Below, piece after piece: positions 1 through 7,728 of a stretch of DNA of 55,157 nucleotides. The notes under the pieces are model-generated. The model worked only from the letters and a program-made list of their open reading frames with translations. It searched no databases and was not told the origin of the DNA. The position numbers and the translations under genes are program-made. This DNA is from Clostridia bacterium (lineage in GTDB: Bacteria > Bacillota > Clostridia > Christensenellales > Aristaeellaceae): positions 1 to 55,157 of the forward strand of contig JAFUXH010000105.1 in NCBI GenBank assembly GCA_017470945.1, read 5' to 3'. Every line of letters starts with the position of its first letter. Position 1 is the stretch's first letter.

Positions 1-1
1 C

Positions 2-535
2 ACCAAAACCCCCAAACCCACCAAGACCCCCAAGCCCACCGCCACCCCCGTGCCCCTGGTGCTGACCGCCACGGAAACCGTCGAGGAGAGCATCCCCATC
101 GAAACGGTGGATGTGGATGACGACACGCGCTTTACCGACGACCCGGAAATCGTGATCAGCGAAGGCGTCGAGGGCAAAAAGAAGGTGACCTACACCGTGG
201 TTTACGACGGCGGGAAGGAAATCGCCCGGGAAGCCACGGCGGAGGAAATCCTGAAGGAAATGGTGCCCCGCACCATTTCCCGGGGCACAAAGGAGCACGT
301 CACCCTCACCACCGAGGAAACGGTCACGGAAACGATCCCCTTTGAAACGGTGCGGGTGGATGACCCCGCCCGGGAAAAGGGCGACGAGTATATGAGCCGC
401 GCGGGGACCGACGGGGTGAAAACCCTCACCTACCGGGTCGTCACCGTGGACGGGGTCGAAACCAGCCGGGAATTGATCGACGAAACGGTGACCACGCAGC
501 CTGTCAGCTGCATCATCCTGGTAGGCACCAAATAA
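2..535 (+). CDS. G5-domain surface protein, 3' part only
   Basis: The reading frame is already open at base 2, so this is the C-terminal 177 residues of a gene that begins outside the window. The visible part starts with a Thr-Pro-Lys linker (TKTPKPTKTPKPT) and continues with two G5-like modules, roughly residues 20-90 and 95-177. Each carries a beta-rich stretch of the type ETIPFETVRVDD followed by a second strand block (VKTLTYRVVTVDGVETSREL). G5 domains occur in cell-wall proteins and bind glycans or wall components. The GTG at base 50 is an internal codon, not the start. The missing N-terminus probably holds the signal peptide and perhaps a catalytic, SH3 or YkuD domain. The same linker style recurs in the proteins at 18398, 32556, 48224 and 54339. 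Domain call fairly sure, overall function unknown. Confidence 0.75.
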   Translation, partial: TKTPKPTKTPKPTATPVPLVLTATETVEESIPIETVDVDDDTRFTDDPEIVISEGVEGKKKVTYTVVYDGGKEIAREATAEEILKEMVPRTISRGTKEHVTLTTEETVTETIPFETVRVDDPAREKGDEYMSRAGTDGVKTLTYRVVTVDGVETSRELIDETVTTQPVSCIILVGTK

Positions 536-548
536 GTTAAAAATCATC

Positions 549-581
549 GGAGCGGTGAATTTTTTCGCCGCCCCATTTTTT
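549..581 (+). terminator. Intrinsic terminator of the G5 gene
   Basis: The stem GCGGTGA / TCGCCGC (552-558 with 565-571, one G-T wobble) is followed by a run of T at 575-581. It lies 14 bases after the stop codon. Confidence 0.7.
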
Positions 582-695
582 ATGAATAAGTTTCATAACT
601 GTGTTGATTGTGTTAATTCTTATTTCCTCCCATCTTTTCACCGTGAAAATGGGGGCGAATTTTACGCCGGATGAAAAACTTTTGGCCCAAATGGC

Positions 696-724
696 TTGTA
701 TTTTGCCGTATGATCTGGTAAAAT
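696..724 (+). promoter_or_regulatory. Sigma-A-type promoter of the EF-G-like gene
   Basis: TTGTAT (696-701), a 17-base spacer and TAAAAT (719-724) stand about 65 bases before the chosen start codon. Confidence 0.6.
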
Positions 725-791
725 ACAGGATGTATGTGGTTTCACGATGTAAATCATGGGTCAAATCAATAATATTATAGGGGGAACCGAC

Positions 792-2873
792 ATGGCAGAC
801 TATCAGACAGAAAAAATCCGCAACATCGCCCTGATTGGCCACGGTGGCGAAGGGAAAACCACGCTGACCGAAGCGATGCTCTACGCCGCCGGATTGGTGG
901 ACCGTAAGGGCAAGGTGGAAGATGGCTCCGCGACCACAGACTTTGATCCGGAAGAAACCAAACGCCATATTTCCATCAGCGCCGCCGTGGCTCCCGTTGA
1001 ATGGAAGGGCACCAAGATCAACGTGATCGACGTTCCCGGTTATTTCGATTTCATCGGTGAAATGATGGGCCCCCTCCGGGTGGTAGAAACCGCCGGTATC
1101 GTGGTGGGCGCCGTCAGCGGCCTGACGGTCGGCGCCGAAAAAGCTTGGGATTATTCCAAGAAAAACGATGTGTGCCGGATGTTCATCGTCAACCGGATGG
1201 ACACCGAAAACGCCAACTTCCAAAAAGTGGTGGACCAACTGCGGGATAAATTCGGCTCCAGCGTGGTGCCCATGCTGATCCCCATCGGCCAGGGCGCGTC
1301 CTTCAAGGGCGTGGTGAACGTGCTGGAAAACAAGGCCTATGAAGGCGCCGGCAAGGCCCTGAAGGAAGTGCCCGTGCCCGCCGACATGGCCGGGGCCATC
1401 GCCACCGCCATGGAAGAAATCACCGAAGCCGCCGCCGGTGAAGATGAAGAACTGATGATGAAATACCTGGAAGGCGAAGAGCTGACCCACGAAGAGATCC
1501 TGGCCGGCTTTAAGGCCGGCATGGCCAACGGCACCATCGTGCCCGTGGTCGCCTGCTCCGCCTCCACCGACATCGGCATCGCCAAGACGCTGGATGTGAT
1601 CAGCGTGTATCTGCACTCCCCCAAGGGCGCCAAGGCCGAGGGCGAAAACCCCAAGACCGGCGATAAGATCACTCGCGCCTGCGATAACAGCGAGCCCTTC
1701 TCCGCCCTGGTGTATAAGACCATCGCCGACCCCTTTGTGGGCAAGCTGAGCCTGTTCCGCGTCATGTCCGGCTCCATTACCCCCGCCACCGCGCTGTACA
1801 ACTCCACCGCGGATAAGCCCGAAAAGGCCGGCGGCCTGTTCATGATGCGCGGCAAGAAGCAGTCCAACGTCAACGTGCTCAACGCCGGCGACCTTGGCGC
1901 GCTGTCGAAATTGCAGTTCACCAATTCCGGCGACACCCTGTGCGACGCCAACAGCCTGATCCACTTTTCTCCCGTCGCTTTCCCCGCCCCCTGCATTTCG
2001 AAGGCCATTTCCGCCGCCAAGCAGGGTGAGGAAGACAAGGTGTTCTCCGGCCTGTCCCGTCTGCAGGAAGAAGATCCTTCCATCAAGGTGGAAAAGAATA
2101 CCGAAACCACCGAAACCTTGCTGTCCGGCCAGGGCGAATTGCATCTGGACGTGATCCGCAACAAGCTGGCCGCCAAGTTCGGCGCCCAGGCCAATTTGAA
2201 CGATCCCAAGATTCCCTATCGTGAAACTATCCGCAAGAAGGTCGCCTGCCAGGGCCGCCACAAGAAGCAGTCCGGCGGCCACGGCCAGTTCGGCGACGTG
2301 TGGATCGAATTCTCCCCCATTGGCGACACCAACATCGACTTCGAATTCGAAGACGCCGTGGTGGGCGGCGCCGTGCCCCGGAACTTCATCCCCTCCGTGG
2401 AAAAGGGCCTGCGCGAAAATATCCGCAAGGGCGTTCTGGCCGGTTATCCCATGGTGGGCTTGCACGCCAAGCTGTACGATGGTTCCTACCACCCGGTGGA
2501 CTCCTCTGAAATGGCGTTCAAGACCGCTGCCCGCATCGCCTACAAGAAAGGCTGCGCCGACGCCAGCCCCGTACTGCTGGAGCCCATCATGCACGTTGAA
2601 GTATTCGTGCCCGATGAATACATGGGCGACATCATGGGTGATATGAACAAGCGCCGCGGCCGCATCATGGGCATGGATCAGGTGGATGGCCTGCAGCGGG
2701 TGACCGCCGAAGCCCCCATGGGCGAAATGTTCAAGTATGCTACCGACCTGCGGTCCATGACCCAGGCCCGCGGCTCCTTCACGATGACGTTTGAGCGCTA
2801 TGAGGAAATGCCCTCCGACGCCGCCAAGAAGATCATTGAAAATGCCCAGAAGGACGAGGACGAAGAAGAATAA
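792..2873 (+). CDS. Elongation factor G-like GTPase
   Basis: A 693-residue translational GTPase of EF-G length and domain order: G domain, domain II, then III-V with a C-terminal EF-G IV/V region. The nucleotide motifs are non-standard: G1 is GHGGEGKT (16-23), G3 is DVPGYFDF (79-86, canonical DTPGHVDF), and G4 is NRMD (133-136, canonical NKMD). These changes mark the EF-G-like paralogue group rather than the main fusA product. The catalytic His of G3 is replaced by Tyr, so GTP hydrolysis may differ. An upstream ATG at 756 is open, but the ATG at 792 has AGGGGG eight bases before it and begins MADYQTEKIRNIALIG, so 792 is chosen. The gene stands alone with its own promoter and terminator. It is not a Tet(M)-type protein, which keeps canonical G motifs. 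Exact role (translocation, recycling, stress) cannot be decided from sequence. Confidence 0.9.
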   Translation: MADYQTEKIRNIALIGHGGEGKTTLTEAMLYAAGLVDRKGKVEDGSATTDFDPEETKRHISISAAVAPVEWKGTKINVIDVPGYFDFIGEMMGPLRVVETAGIVVGAVSGLTVGAEKAWDYSKKNDVCRMFIVNRMDTENANFQKVVDQLRDKFGSSVVPMLIPIGQGASFKGVVNVLENKAYEGAGKALKEVPVPADMAGAIATAMEEITEAAAGEDEELMMKYLEGEELTHEEILAGFKAGMANGTIVPVVACSASTDIGIAKTLDVISVYLHSPKGAKAEGENPKTGDKITRACDNSEPFSALVYKTIADPFVGKLSLFRVMSGSITPATALYNSTADKPEKAGGLFMMRGKKQSNVNVLNAGDLGALSKLQFTNSGDTLCDANSLIHFSPVAFPAPCISKAISAAKQGEEDKVFSGLSRLQEEDPSIKVEKNTETTETLLSGQGELHLDVIRNKLAAKFGAQANLNDPKIPYRETIRKKVACQGRHKKQSGGHGQFGDVWIEFSPIGDTNIDFEFEDAVVGGAVPRNFIPSVEKGLRENIRKGVLAGYPMVGLHAKLYDGSYHPVDSSEMAFKTAARIAYKKGCADASPVLLEPIMHVEVFVPDEYMGDIMGDMNKRRGRIMGMDQVDGLQRVTAEAPMGEMFKYATDLRSMTQARGSFTMTFERYEEMPSDAAKKIIENAQKDEDEEE

Positions 2874-2889
2874 TTTGTCCGTATTCTCC

Positions 2890-2916
2890 TGCCCGGCTAT
2901 TTCAGCCGGGCATTTT
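2890..2916 (+). terminator. Terminator of the EF-G-like gene
   Basis: TGCCCGGCT pairs with AGCCGGGCA (2890-2898 with 2904-2912) around a 5-base loop. It is followed by ATTTTC, so the T tract is short. Confidence 0.7.
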
Positions 2917-3029
2917 CCTGCATTTTCATAAATTTGTAACAAGGAATTCTTTCCCCACCCGCAGAATATATCATCTATATAGGTTCATGAATCCATCGAT
3001 CAGAAATGAAGATAAAGGAGAGTGACCCC

Positions 3030-3884
3030 ATGAAAAAATCGATTTGGATTATTCTTCTCGTCGTCATCATCGCCGCCGTGCTGATCGGCGTTTTCGCCGT
3101 GCAGAAGGATACACTGTCCACCGAAGTGGCCCGCCTGCAGTCTGATAAAGATGATTTAACCCGTCAATTGGAAGAGGTCGATATGGCCGTGAAAACCGCC
3201 CAGGAGCTGGCGGAAACCATGGTGCAGGAGGCGGAGGATAAATTGACCGCCATGACCGCCGAGCGGGATACGCTGCAGGCGTCCGCCGAAGCCGCCGCCA
3301 CCCAGCTGGATGCCGGCATCAAGCAATTGAAGGACACCCTGATCGCCCTGGGCGGTGAGGACGCCGAAGTGGCCCTGAACGCCGAATTGCAGGAAACCAA
3401 GGACGCCCTGACCGCCATGACCGCCGAGCGGGATGCCCTGATCGCCGCCGCCGACGCCGCCGTGATCGGCAAGACTTCCGTGACCATTTATAACGCCGAC
3501 GACGAACCCGTGCTGACGGTGGACGACGTGAACGACCTGAGCCTGGCCAATCTGCAGCCCGGCGTGTACACCATCCAGATGACCGTGCGCACCGTGGGCG
3601 GCGAGGAAGCGGCCCAGTATTCCTTCGGTTACGTAGCGCCGGAGATCCCCGGCGAAGCGGGTGAAGAAGCCATCGTGGAAGAAGCAGAGGAGCCCGCGGC
3701 GGAGGCGGAGGAAGCCGCCGAAGAACCCGTCGAAACGGAAGCGCCTGTGGTAGAAGAAGCTGCCGAGGAAGCCGCGCCGGAAGAGCCCGCTGCCGAGGAA
3801 GCCGCCCCTGCGGAAGCGGCTGAAACCCCTGCTGAGGACGTGGAAGAGCCTGCCGATGCGGAAGCGCAGGACGACGCTGCCTGA
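3030..3884 (+). CDS. Membrane-anchored coiled-coil protein with acidic tail
   Basis: A 284-residue protein of unknown function. Residues 5-24 form one transmembrane segment after MKKSIW. Residues 28-150 are heptad-like and rich in Glu, Lys and Ala, with two near-identical blocks around LTAMTAERD. A short beta-rich part follows (about 150-200), and the last 85 residues are almost only Glu, Ala, Pro and Val. The topology is probably a short cytoplasmic N-terminus with the coil outside, or the reverse. The start at 3030 is chosen over an open ATG at 3006 because AAAGGAG (3014-3020) precedes it. Its N-terminus matches the next gene (MKKSIW, TM, then QK and LS), so the two are paralogues. No enzyme motif is visible; a structural or spacer role at the envelope is inference. 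Confidence 0.7.
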   Translation: MKKSIWIILLVVIIAAVLIGVFAVQKDTLSTEVARLQSDKDDLTRQLEEVDMAVKTAQELAETMVQEAEDKLTAMTAERDTLQASAEAAATQLDAGIKQLKDTLIALGGEDAEVALNAELQETKDALTAMTAERDALIAAADAAVIGKTSVTIYNADDEPVLTVDDVNDLSLANLQPGVYTIQMTVRTVGGEEAAQYSFGYVAPEIPGEAGEEAIVEEAEEPAAEAEEAAEEPVETEAPVVEEAAEEAAPEEPAAEEAAPAEAAETPAEDVEEPADAEAQDDAA

Positions 3885-3901
3885 TCTGCCCTGTGATCCA
3901 A

Positions 3902-3935
3902 CGCGGGGAGAGAAATCTTCCCGCGATTCTTTTTT
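3902..3935 (+). terminator. Terminator between the coiled-coil paralogues
   Basis: CGCGGGGAGA pairs with TCTTCCCGCG (one wobble) and is followed by ATTCTTTTTT. It separates the two paralogues into independent transcripts. Confidence 0.75.
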
Positions 3936-4057
3936 GCTTTTTCATTGTATTTCAGCAGGAATTCAGCCATGGGTACAGAATAACAGTAGCATGATTTGGC
4001 CGAGCGTTCACCGCATGCGCGGCGTCAGCGGCCAAGTGAAAGAGGAGGATTACAACC

Positions 4058-4897
4058 GTGAAGAAGAGTATCTGGGCCATCATTGCAATCGTTCTGGTAG
4101 CAGTCGTTTTGATTGCCGTGTTCGTTGGGCAGAAGAATTCTCTGTCCGATCAGCTGTCCCAGCTGCAGGCCAGCGCCAGCGAAGCCGCCACGAAGGCGGA
4201 TGCCGCCGCTGCCGCCGCCGCGGATGAATTGGCCGCCGTGAAGGCCGATGCCGAAGCCGCCGCCACCGCCGCTGCCGACGAACTGGCCGCCGTGAAGGCC
4301 GATGCCGAAGCCGCCGCTCAGGCCGCCGCCGACGAATTGGCCGCCGTGAAGGCCGATGCCGAAGCCGCCGCTCAGGCTGCCGCCGATGAACTGGCCAAGG
4401 TCAAGGCCGATGCCGAAGCCGCTGCTCAGGCCGCCGCTGACGAGCTGGCCGCCGCGAAAGCCGATGCCGAAGCCAAGGCCGAGGAGCTGGCCGCCCTCAA
4501 GGCGGAGGATGAATCCCTCGCCGCCAAGGCCGCGGAAGAATTGGCCGTCGCCAAGGCGGACGCCGAAGCCGCTGTGAAGAACGCCGCGGATAAAGCCGCC
4601 GAGGAACTGGCCAAGGTGAAGGCTGACGCCGAAACCGCCGCCAAGGCCGCTGCCGATGAATTGGCCAAAGCCAAGGAAGACGCCGCTGCCGCCGCCAAGG
4701 CCGCCGCGGATAAAGCCGCCGAGGAACTGGCCAAGGTCAAGGCCGACGCCGAAGCTGCCGCTAAGGCCGCTGCCGATAAGGCCGCTGAAGAACTGGCCAA
4801 GGCCAAGGAGCAGATCGAGGACCTGCTCAAGCAGCTGAACCCCGAAGCCGTGGAAGAAGAAGCGACGGAAGCTGTCGAAGAATTGGTCAATCCCTGA
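4058..4897 (+). CDS. Ala-rich repeat coiled-coil membrane protein
   Basis: A 279-residue protein with one N-terminal membrane segment (about 5-23), then a nearly pure Ala/Lys/Asp/Glu helix. Residues 63-134 are four tandem copies of an 18-mer such as ADAEAAAQAAADELAAVK. Later copies extend to about 22 residues by adding DKAAEE. The tail is acidic. The start is GTG at 4058 with AGAGGAGGA (4041-4049) upstream. The composition is typical of a long rigid helix spanning or standing off the envelope, as in TolA-like or LPP-like stalks; similarity to these families is in composition only. The protein shares its N-terminal anchor with the upstream gene. The DNA repeat of 54 bases makes copy number prone to change by recombination. 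Function unknown. Confidence 0.7.
   Translation: MKKSIWAIIAIVLVAVVLIAVFVGQKNSLSDQLSQLQASASEAATKADAAAAAAADELAAVKADAEAAATAAADELAAVKADAEAAAQAAADELAAVKADAEAAAQAAADELAKVKADAEAAAQAAADELAAAKADAEAKAEELAALKAEDESLAAKAAEELAVAKADAEAAVKNAADKAAEELAKVKADAETAAKAAADELAKAKEDAAAAAKAAADKAAEELAKVKADAEAAAKAAADKAAEELAKAKEQIEDLLKQLNPEAVEEEATEAVEELVNP
4244..4459 (+). repeat. Tandem 54-bp repeat (18 codons) inside the Ala-rich gene
   Basis: Four in-frame copies encode ADAEAAA(T/Q)AAADELA(A/K)(V/A)K. Copies differ at few positions. A degenerate copy precedes them, and longer variants follow to about base 4810. Confidence 0.8.
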
Positions 4898-4916
4898 TCA
4901 AACAAACGCCAATAAG

Positions 4917-4949
4917 GGCCGCGGGCATGATATTGCCTGCGGCCTTTTT
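4917..4949 (+). terminator. Terminator of the Ala-rich gene
   Basis: GGCCGCGGGCA pairs with TGCCTGCGGCC (one wobble) around TGATAT and is followed by TTTTT. Confidence 0.85.
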
Positions 4950-5032
4950 CGTGCTTCATAAGGTTTTCTTTTGCTGCTGCAGTTAATCGGAAATAATACA
5001 GAACTCATGGAGGCATCGCAACAATATACGAG

Positions 5033-5266
5033 TCAACAATCTATCATCCCGACCGAAAGGAAGCCAAAGGTGGAATGGAGCAGAGAGATCTGGCACAGCT
5101 TGTAGAACGATTCCTGCAATCCACCATTGTATATGCCCCAATAATGCGGCGGCAGAACATCCAAAAAATCATTATATCTTATATTCTTCTTCATCGTCGC
5201 AAAAAACATGGCATCATTCCAGCATAGTATGCTTTGGCGCTGATTCTTCCGGCACTGTACCTCCAA
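5033..5266 (-). pseudogene. Possible remnant of a small accessory gene
   Basis: A 77-residue minus-strand frame with a TTG start at 5266. The central part, YNDFLDVLPPHYWGIYNGG, looks protein-like: LPP followed by aromatic residues is common in small mobile-element proteins. The part after it does not continue convincingly. No ribosome site precedes the start, and the DNA is AT-rich compared with all housekeeping neighbours. It could be a decayed fragment, a genuine small gene or chance. The rest of 4950-5320 shows nothing else I can name. Confidence 0.2.
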
Positions 5267-5320
5267 TATAAAATTGTGATTTTGCGCTGCTTAAAAATGT
5301 ATTTTCAGTTTTGGCACCTA

Positions 5321-5349
5321 TTGAAAACATTCCAAAATCATGCTAAAAT
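5321..5349 (+). promoter_or_regulatory. Promoter of the AT-rich two-gene cassette
   Basis: TTGAAA (5321-5326), exactly 17 bases, then TAAAAT (5344-5349) with a TGC extended -10. This is close to the sigma-A consensus and sits 76 bases before the first gene. Confidence 0.75.
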
Positions 5350-5424
5350 GCTTTCAGCAAAATCATGGTATAAAATGCAACCAGATAGCACAAACAAAGA
5401 AAAACAAGGAAGGAAGGCGAGAAC

Positions 5425-5709
5425 ATGAGCGCAGAAATCAGAATAAGAGCATCAGAGGAAGAGCAAAAGAGACTTGACGAAATAGCAAAAAAATTTCATT
5501 ATCAATTTAAATCATCATTTATCATTGATGCAATCAATGAAAAGGCGGGCGAGGAAGTATTAAATAGCAAGCGAAAACGGGGAGACTACAACCACAAGCG
5601 CCCAGCACAAAAAGCAAGAGAAGAAGCAGAAAAAGCTGGAATCATGGCAACGAAAGACAATATAAACCAGATCAAACCAGCACCCACAGAGGAAAAGCCC
5701 CAGGAATAA
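5425..5709 (+). CDS. Small charged protein, ribbon-helix-helix-like N-terminus
   Basis: A 94-residue basic protein. The N-terminus (about 1-45) has the pattern of a ribbon-helix-helix DNA-binding fold: a short strand with alternating residues (AEIRIRAS), then helix EEEQKRLDEIAKKF and a second helix before EEV. The rest is Lys/Glu-rich and ends in a Pro-rich tail, so it is probably disordered. Ribosome site AAGGAAGG lies just upstream of the ATG. Codons are AT-rich, unlike the flanking GC-rich genes, which suggests recent acquisition. It is followed 14 bases later by a membrane protein gene, and both share one promoter. Possible roles are autorepressor or antitoxin, or a plasmid-type accessory factor. 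The fold call is inference from pattern only. Confidence 0.55.
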   Translation: MSAEIRIRASEEEQKRLDEIAKKFHYQFKSSFIIDAINEKAGEEVLNSKRKRGDYNHKRPAQKAREEAEKAGIMATKDNINQIKPAPTEEKPQE

Positions 5710-5723
5710 AGGAGGATCGGAAA

Positions 5724-6023
5724 ATGGTTATAATGTACAAAATTATTGGATATATTGGAATCATCAGCGGAATTATTATTTTAATACTCAGCCCCATTTT
5801 TAACATAACAACCCCGATATATACCATGGTTGGAGGCCCCAGTGCGATCATATACGGAATTATTGCACTTGTTAAAGCGTCCTATTTTGAACGTCTGGAA
5901 ACCATCACCGCACAAACGAGAGCCAACACAAGATTGATTCTTGATCAGTTAAACCAGCAAAACGCCACACCGCCACCCACGGAAGCTGCAGACCCCCTGG
6001 ACACCTGGAAACCGTCAAAATAA
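5724..6023 (+). CDS. Small two-helix membrane protein
   Basis: A 99-residue protein with two predicted membrane helices (about residues 5-25 and 30-50; runs such as IGYIGIISGIIILILSPIF). A soluble C-terminal half follows, with a possible amphipathic helix (FERLETITAQTRANTRLILDQL) and a Pro-rich end. The ATG at 5724 is preceded by GGAGGAT (5711-5717). AT-rich codon use matches the upstream gene and differs from the chromosome around it. Gene order (small DNA-binding-like protein, then small hydrophobic protein) resembles toxin-antitoxin or immunity cassettes, but no known toxin family is recognisable. Function unknown. Confidence 0.6.
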   Translation: MVIMYKIIGYIGIISGIIILILSPIFNITTPIYTMVGGPSAIIYGIIALVKASYFERLETITAQTRANTRLILDQLNQQNATPPPTEAADPLDTWKPSK

Positions 6024-6030
6024 AAAAATC

Positions 6031-6065
6031 GAGCAGGGAAGCCACGCCGCCGACCTGCTATTTTT
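6031..6065 (+). terminator. Weak terminator of the AT-rich cassette
   Basis: AGCAGG (6032-6037) pairs with CCTGCT (6054-6059), followed by ATTTTT. The loop is 16 bases, so the hairpin is modest. Confidence 0.45.
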
Positions 6066-6140
6066 ATCCCGTACAAATGGAAATAATTCCCAGCAAAAAT
6101 GAAGTACATAACTATATATGTGAAGCGAAAACATTATAAA

Positions 6141-6168
6141 TTTTTCAGATGCTACCGCATCAGAAAAA
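6141..6168. other. Hairpin in the AT-rich patch
   Basis: TTTTTCAGATGC and GCATCAGAAAAA are inverted copies with one mismatch around TACC. It lacks a terminator tail on either strand that fits a gene. Apart from this and the nearby repeat, 6066-6345 shows nothing coding. Confidence 0.5.
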
Positions 6169-6170
6169 GA

Positions 6171-6295
6171 GGAACGACAGCGAAAGGAAAACACTGCAAA
6201 CCAACTTTCAGATCCCTCGATTCCGCTTCACTCGGGATGACGGAAGCATTCATATGTTTCATTCATCGTTGTCTTTGAATGCCTGTTGTCGTTCC
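6171..6295. repeat. Dispersed intergenic repeat, copy A
   Basis: Bases 6210-6229 (AGATCCCTCGATTCCGCTTC) are the exact reverse complement of 43813-43832. The match extends loosely into CGGGATGAC. The segment is bounded by an imperfect inverted pair GGAACGACA (6171-6179) and TGTCGTTCC (6287-6295). This may be a miniature, non-autonomous element; the outer limits are uncertain. Confidence 0.5.
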
Positions 6296-6345
6296 ACTTC
6301 CAAACAGCCCAAAGCCAATCATTCATGCGGAACCAAATCCTCCCC

Positions 6346-6384
6346 AAAGAAATACCCCGAAAAGCGTCAATGCCTTTCGGGGTA
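6346..6384 (-). terminator. Terminator of the tig-clpP-clpX operon
   Basis: On the minus strand TACCCCGAAA pairs with TTTCGGGGTA (6375-6384 with 6353-6362), followed by TTTCTTT, 20 bases after the clpX stop. Confidence 0.8.
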
Positions 6385-6403
6385 CTGTGTTTGTTCCAGC
6401 TTT

Positions 6404-7711
6404 TCAGCTTGCGCTGGGTTCCTCCGGCAGGGCGGTGGGACGGCGGCTGCGATGCACCACGGGCTTCCGGGGCGTTTCATCGATTTCCAGCCGGGGCTTT
6501 TCGCCCTTTTCGATCACGTCCTTCGTAATGACGCACTTGCGTACATCCTTCCGCCCGGGCAGATCGAACATGGTATCCAGCAGTGCGCCTTCAATGATGG
6601 CCCGCAGGCCGCGGGCGCCGCTCTTTCGGGCGATAGCCTGGGCGGCGATGGTGCGCAGCGCGTCGTCATCAAAGGTCAATTCGATGCCGTCCAATTCCAT
6701 CAGCTTGGCGTACTGCTTCACCAGGGCGTTCCGGGGCTCGGTCAGGATCTTGACCAGCGCTTCTTCATCCAGGGCGTCCAGCGTCACCGTTACCGGCAAA
6801 CGGCCCACGAATTCGGGGATCAGGCCGAATTTCAGCAGATCCTCCGGCCGCATTTGCCGCAGCACGTCGCCCACGTTCTTTTCCTTATCCCCTTTAGGGT
6901 CCGATCCGAAGCCCAGGGCCTTTTTGCCGATCCGCTGTTCGATCAGCCGGGACAGGCCGTCGAACGCGCCGCCGCAGATGAACAGGATGTTGGTGGTGTC
7001 GATCTGCAGGCATTCCTGGTGGGGGTGCTTGCGCCCGCCCTGGGGCGGCACGTTGGCCACCGTGCCCTCCAGGATCTTCAGCAGCGCCTGCTGCACGCCT
7101 TCGCCGCTCACATCCCGGGTAATGGACACGTTTTCACTCTTCCGGGCGATTTTATCGATCTCGTCGATGTAAATGATGCCCCGCTGAGCTGCCTGGATAT
7201 CGTTGCCCGCCGCCTGGATCAGCCGCAGCAGGATGTTTTCCACGTCCTCGCCCACATAGCCCGCCTCCGTCAATGCGGTGGCGTCGGCGATGGCGAAGGG
7301 CACGTTCAGGATCCTGGCCAGGGATTGGGCCAGATAGGTTTTGCCGCAGCCGGTGGGCCCCACCATCAGGATGTTGGATTTTTGCAATTCCACGTCATCC
7401 TTCTTCTTGGGGGCGGTGATGCGCTTATAATGGTTATACACCGCCACGCACAGCGTGCGCTTGGCCGCTTCCTGGCCGATCACATATTCATCCAGCACCG
7501 CCTTCATCTGGGAAGGCAGGGGAATTTCGCCCATTTCGGGGGTCGCGGTCATGATATCCATATCGTCGGCCACGATCTCCTGGCACAGGGCAATGCACTC
7601 GTTGCAGATATACGCTCCCGGCCCCGCGATGAGGCGGCGCACCTGATCCTGGGTTTTCCCGCAGAAAGAGCAGCGCACCTTCCGGGAGGCAGTCATATCG
7701 TCCTTTGCCAT
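6404..7711 (-). CDS. clpX: ATP-dependent Clp protease, ATP-binding subunit ClpX
   Basis: A 435-residue AAA+ unfoldase that feeds substrates to ClpP in the cytoplasm. The N-terminal zinc-binding domain has C14, C17, C36 and C39. Walker A is GPTGCGKT (118-125), Walker B is IIYIDEIDK, and the ClpP-docking loop is ALGFG, a variant of the usual IGF tripeptide. The C-terminal small domain is complete. The frame is open for 60 more codons upstream, but the Met at 7711 starts the conserved [19 protein letters not shown] region and follows AGAACGAGGT. The gap to clpP is 17 bases; the three genes form one operon in the usual tig-clpP-clpX order. Call certain. Confidence 0.97.
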   Translation of the reverse strand: MAKDDMTASRKVRCSFCGKTQDQVRRLIAGPGAYICNECIALCQEIVADDMDIMTATPEMGEIPLPSQMKAVLDEYVIGQEAAKRTLCVAVYNHYKRITAPKKKDDVELQKSNILMVGPTGCGKTYLAQSLARILNVPFAIADATALTEAGYVGEDVENILLRLIQAAGNDIQAAQRGIIYIDEIDKIARKSENVSITRDVSGEGVQQALLKILEGTVANVPPQGGRKHPHQECLQIDTTNILFICGGAFDGLSRLIEQRIGKKALGFGSDPKGDKEKNVGDVLRQMRPEDLLKFGLIPEFVGRLPVTVTLDALDEEALVKILTEPRNALVKQYAKLMELDGIELTFDDDALRTIAAQAIARKSGARGLRAIIEGALLDTMFDLPGRKDVRKCVITKDVIEKGEKPRLEIDETPRKPVVHRSRRPTALPEEPSAS

Positions 7712-7728
7712 GTTTACCTCGTTCTCCG

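Noticed and set aside
792-2873. Ribosomal-protection tetracycline resistance gene (Tet(M) type)
   Set aside because: Altered G1, G3 and G4 motifs fit the EF-G-like group, not Tet proteins, and there is no mobile-element context.
537-2942. 801-residue minus-strand open frame opposite the EF-G-like gene
   Set aside because: Low-complexity Gly/His-rich shadow caused by high GC at third codon positions; no ribosome site, and it runs across the terminator.
6141-6168. Hairpin as a tRNA or small RNA gene
   Set aside because: Only one stem of 12 pairs, no cloverleaf and no promoter close to it.
4898-6345. Complete integrated element or prophage
   Set aside because: No integrase, transposase, attachment-site duplication or phage gene could be seen; only base composition and small genes suggest transfer.
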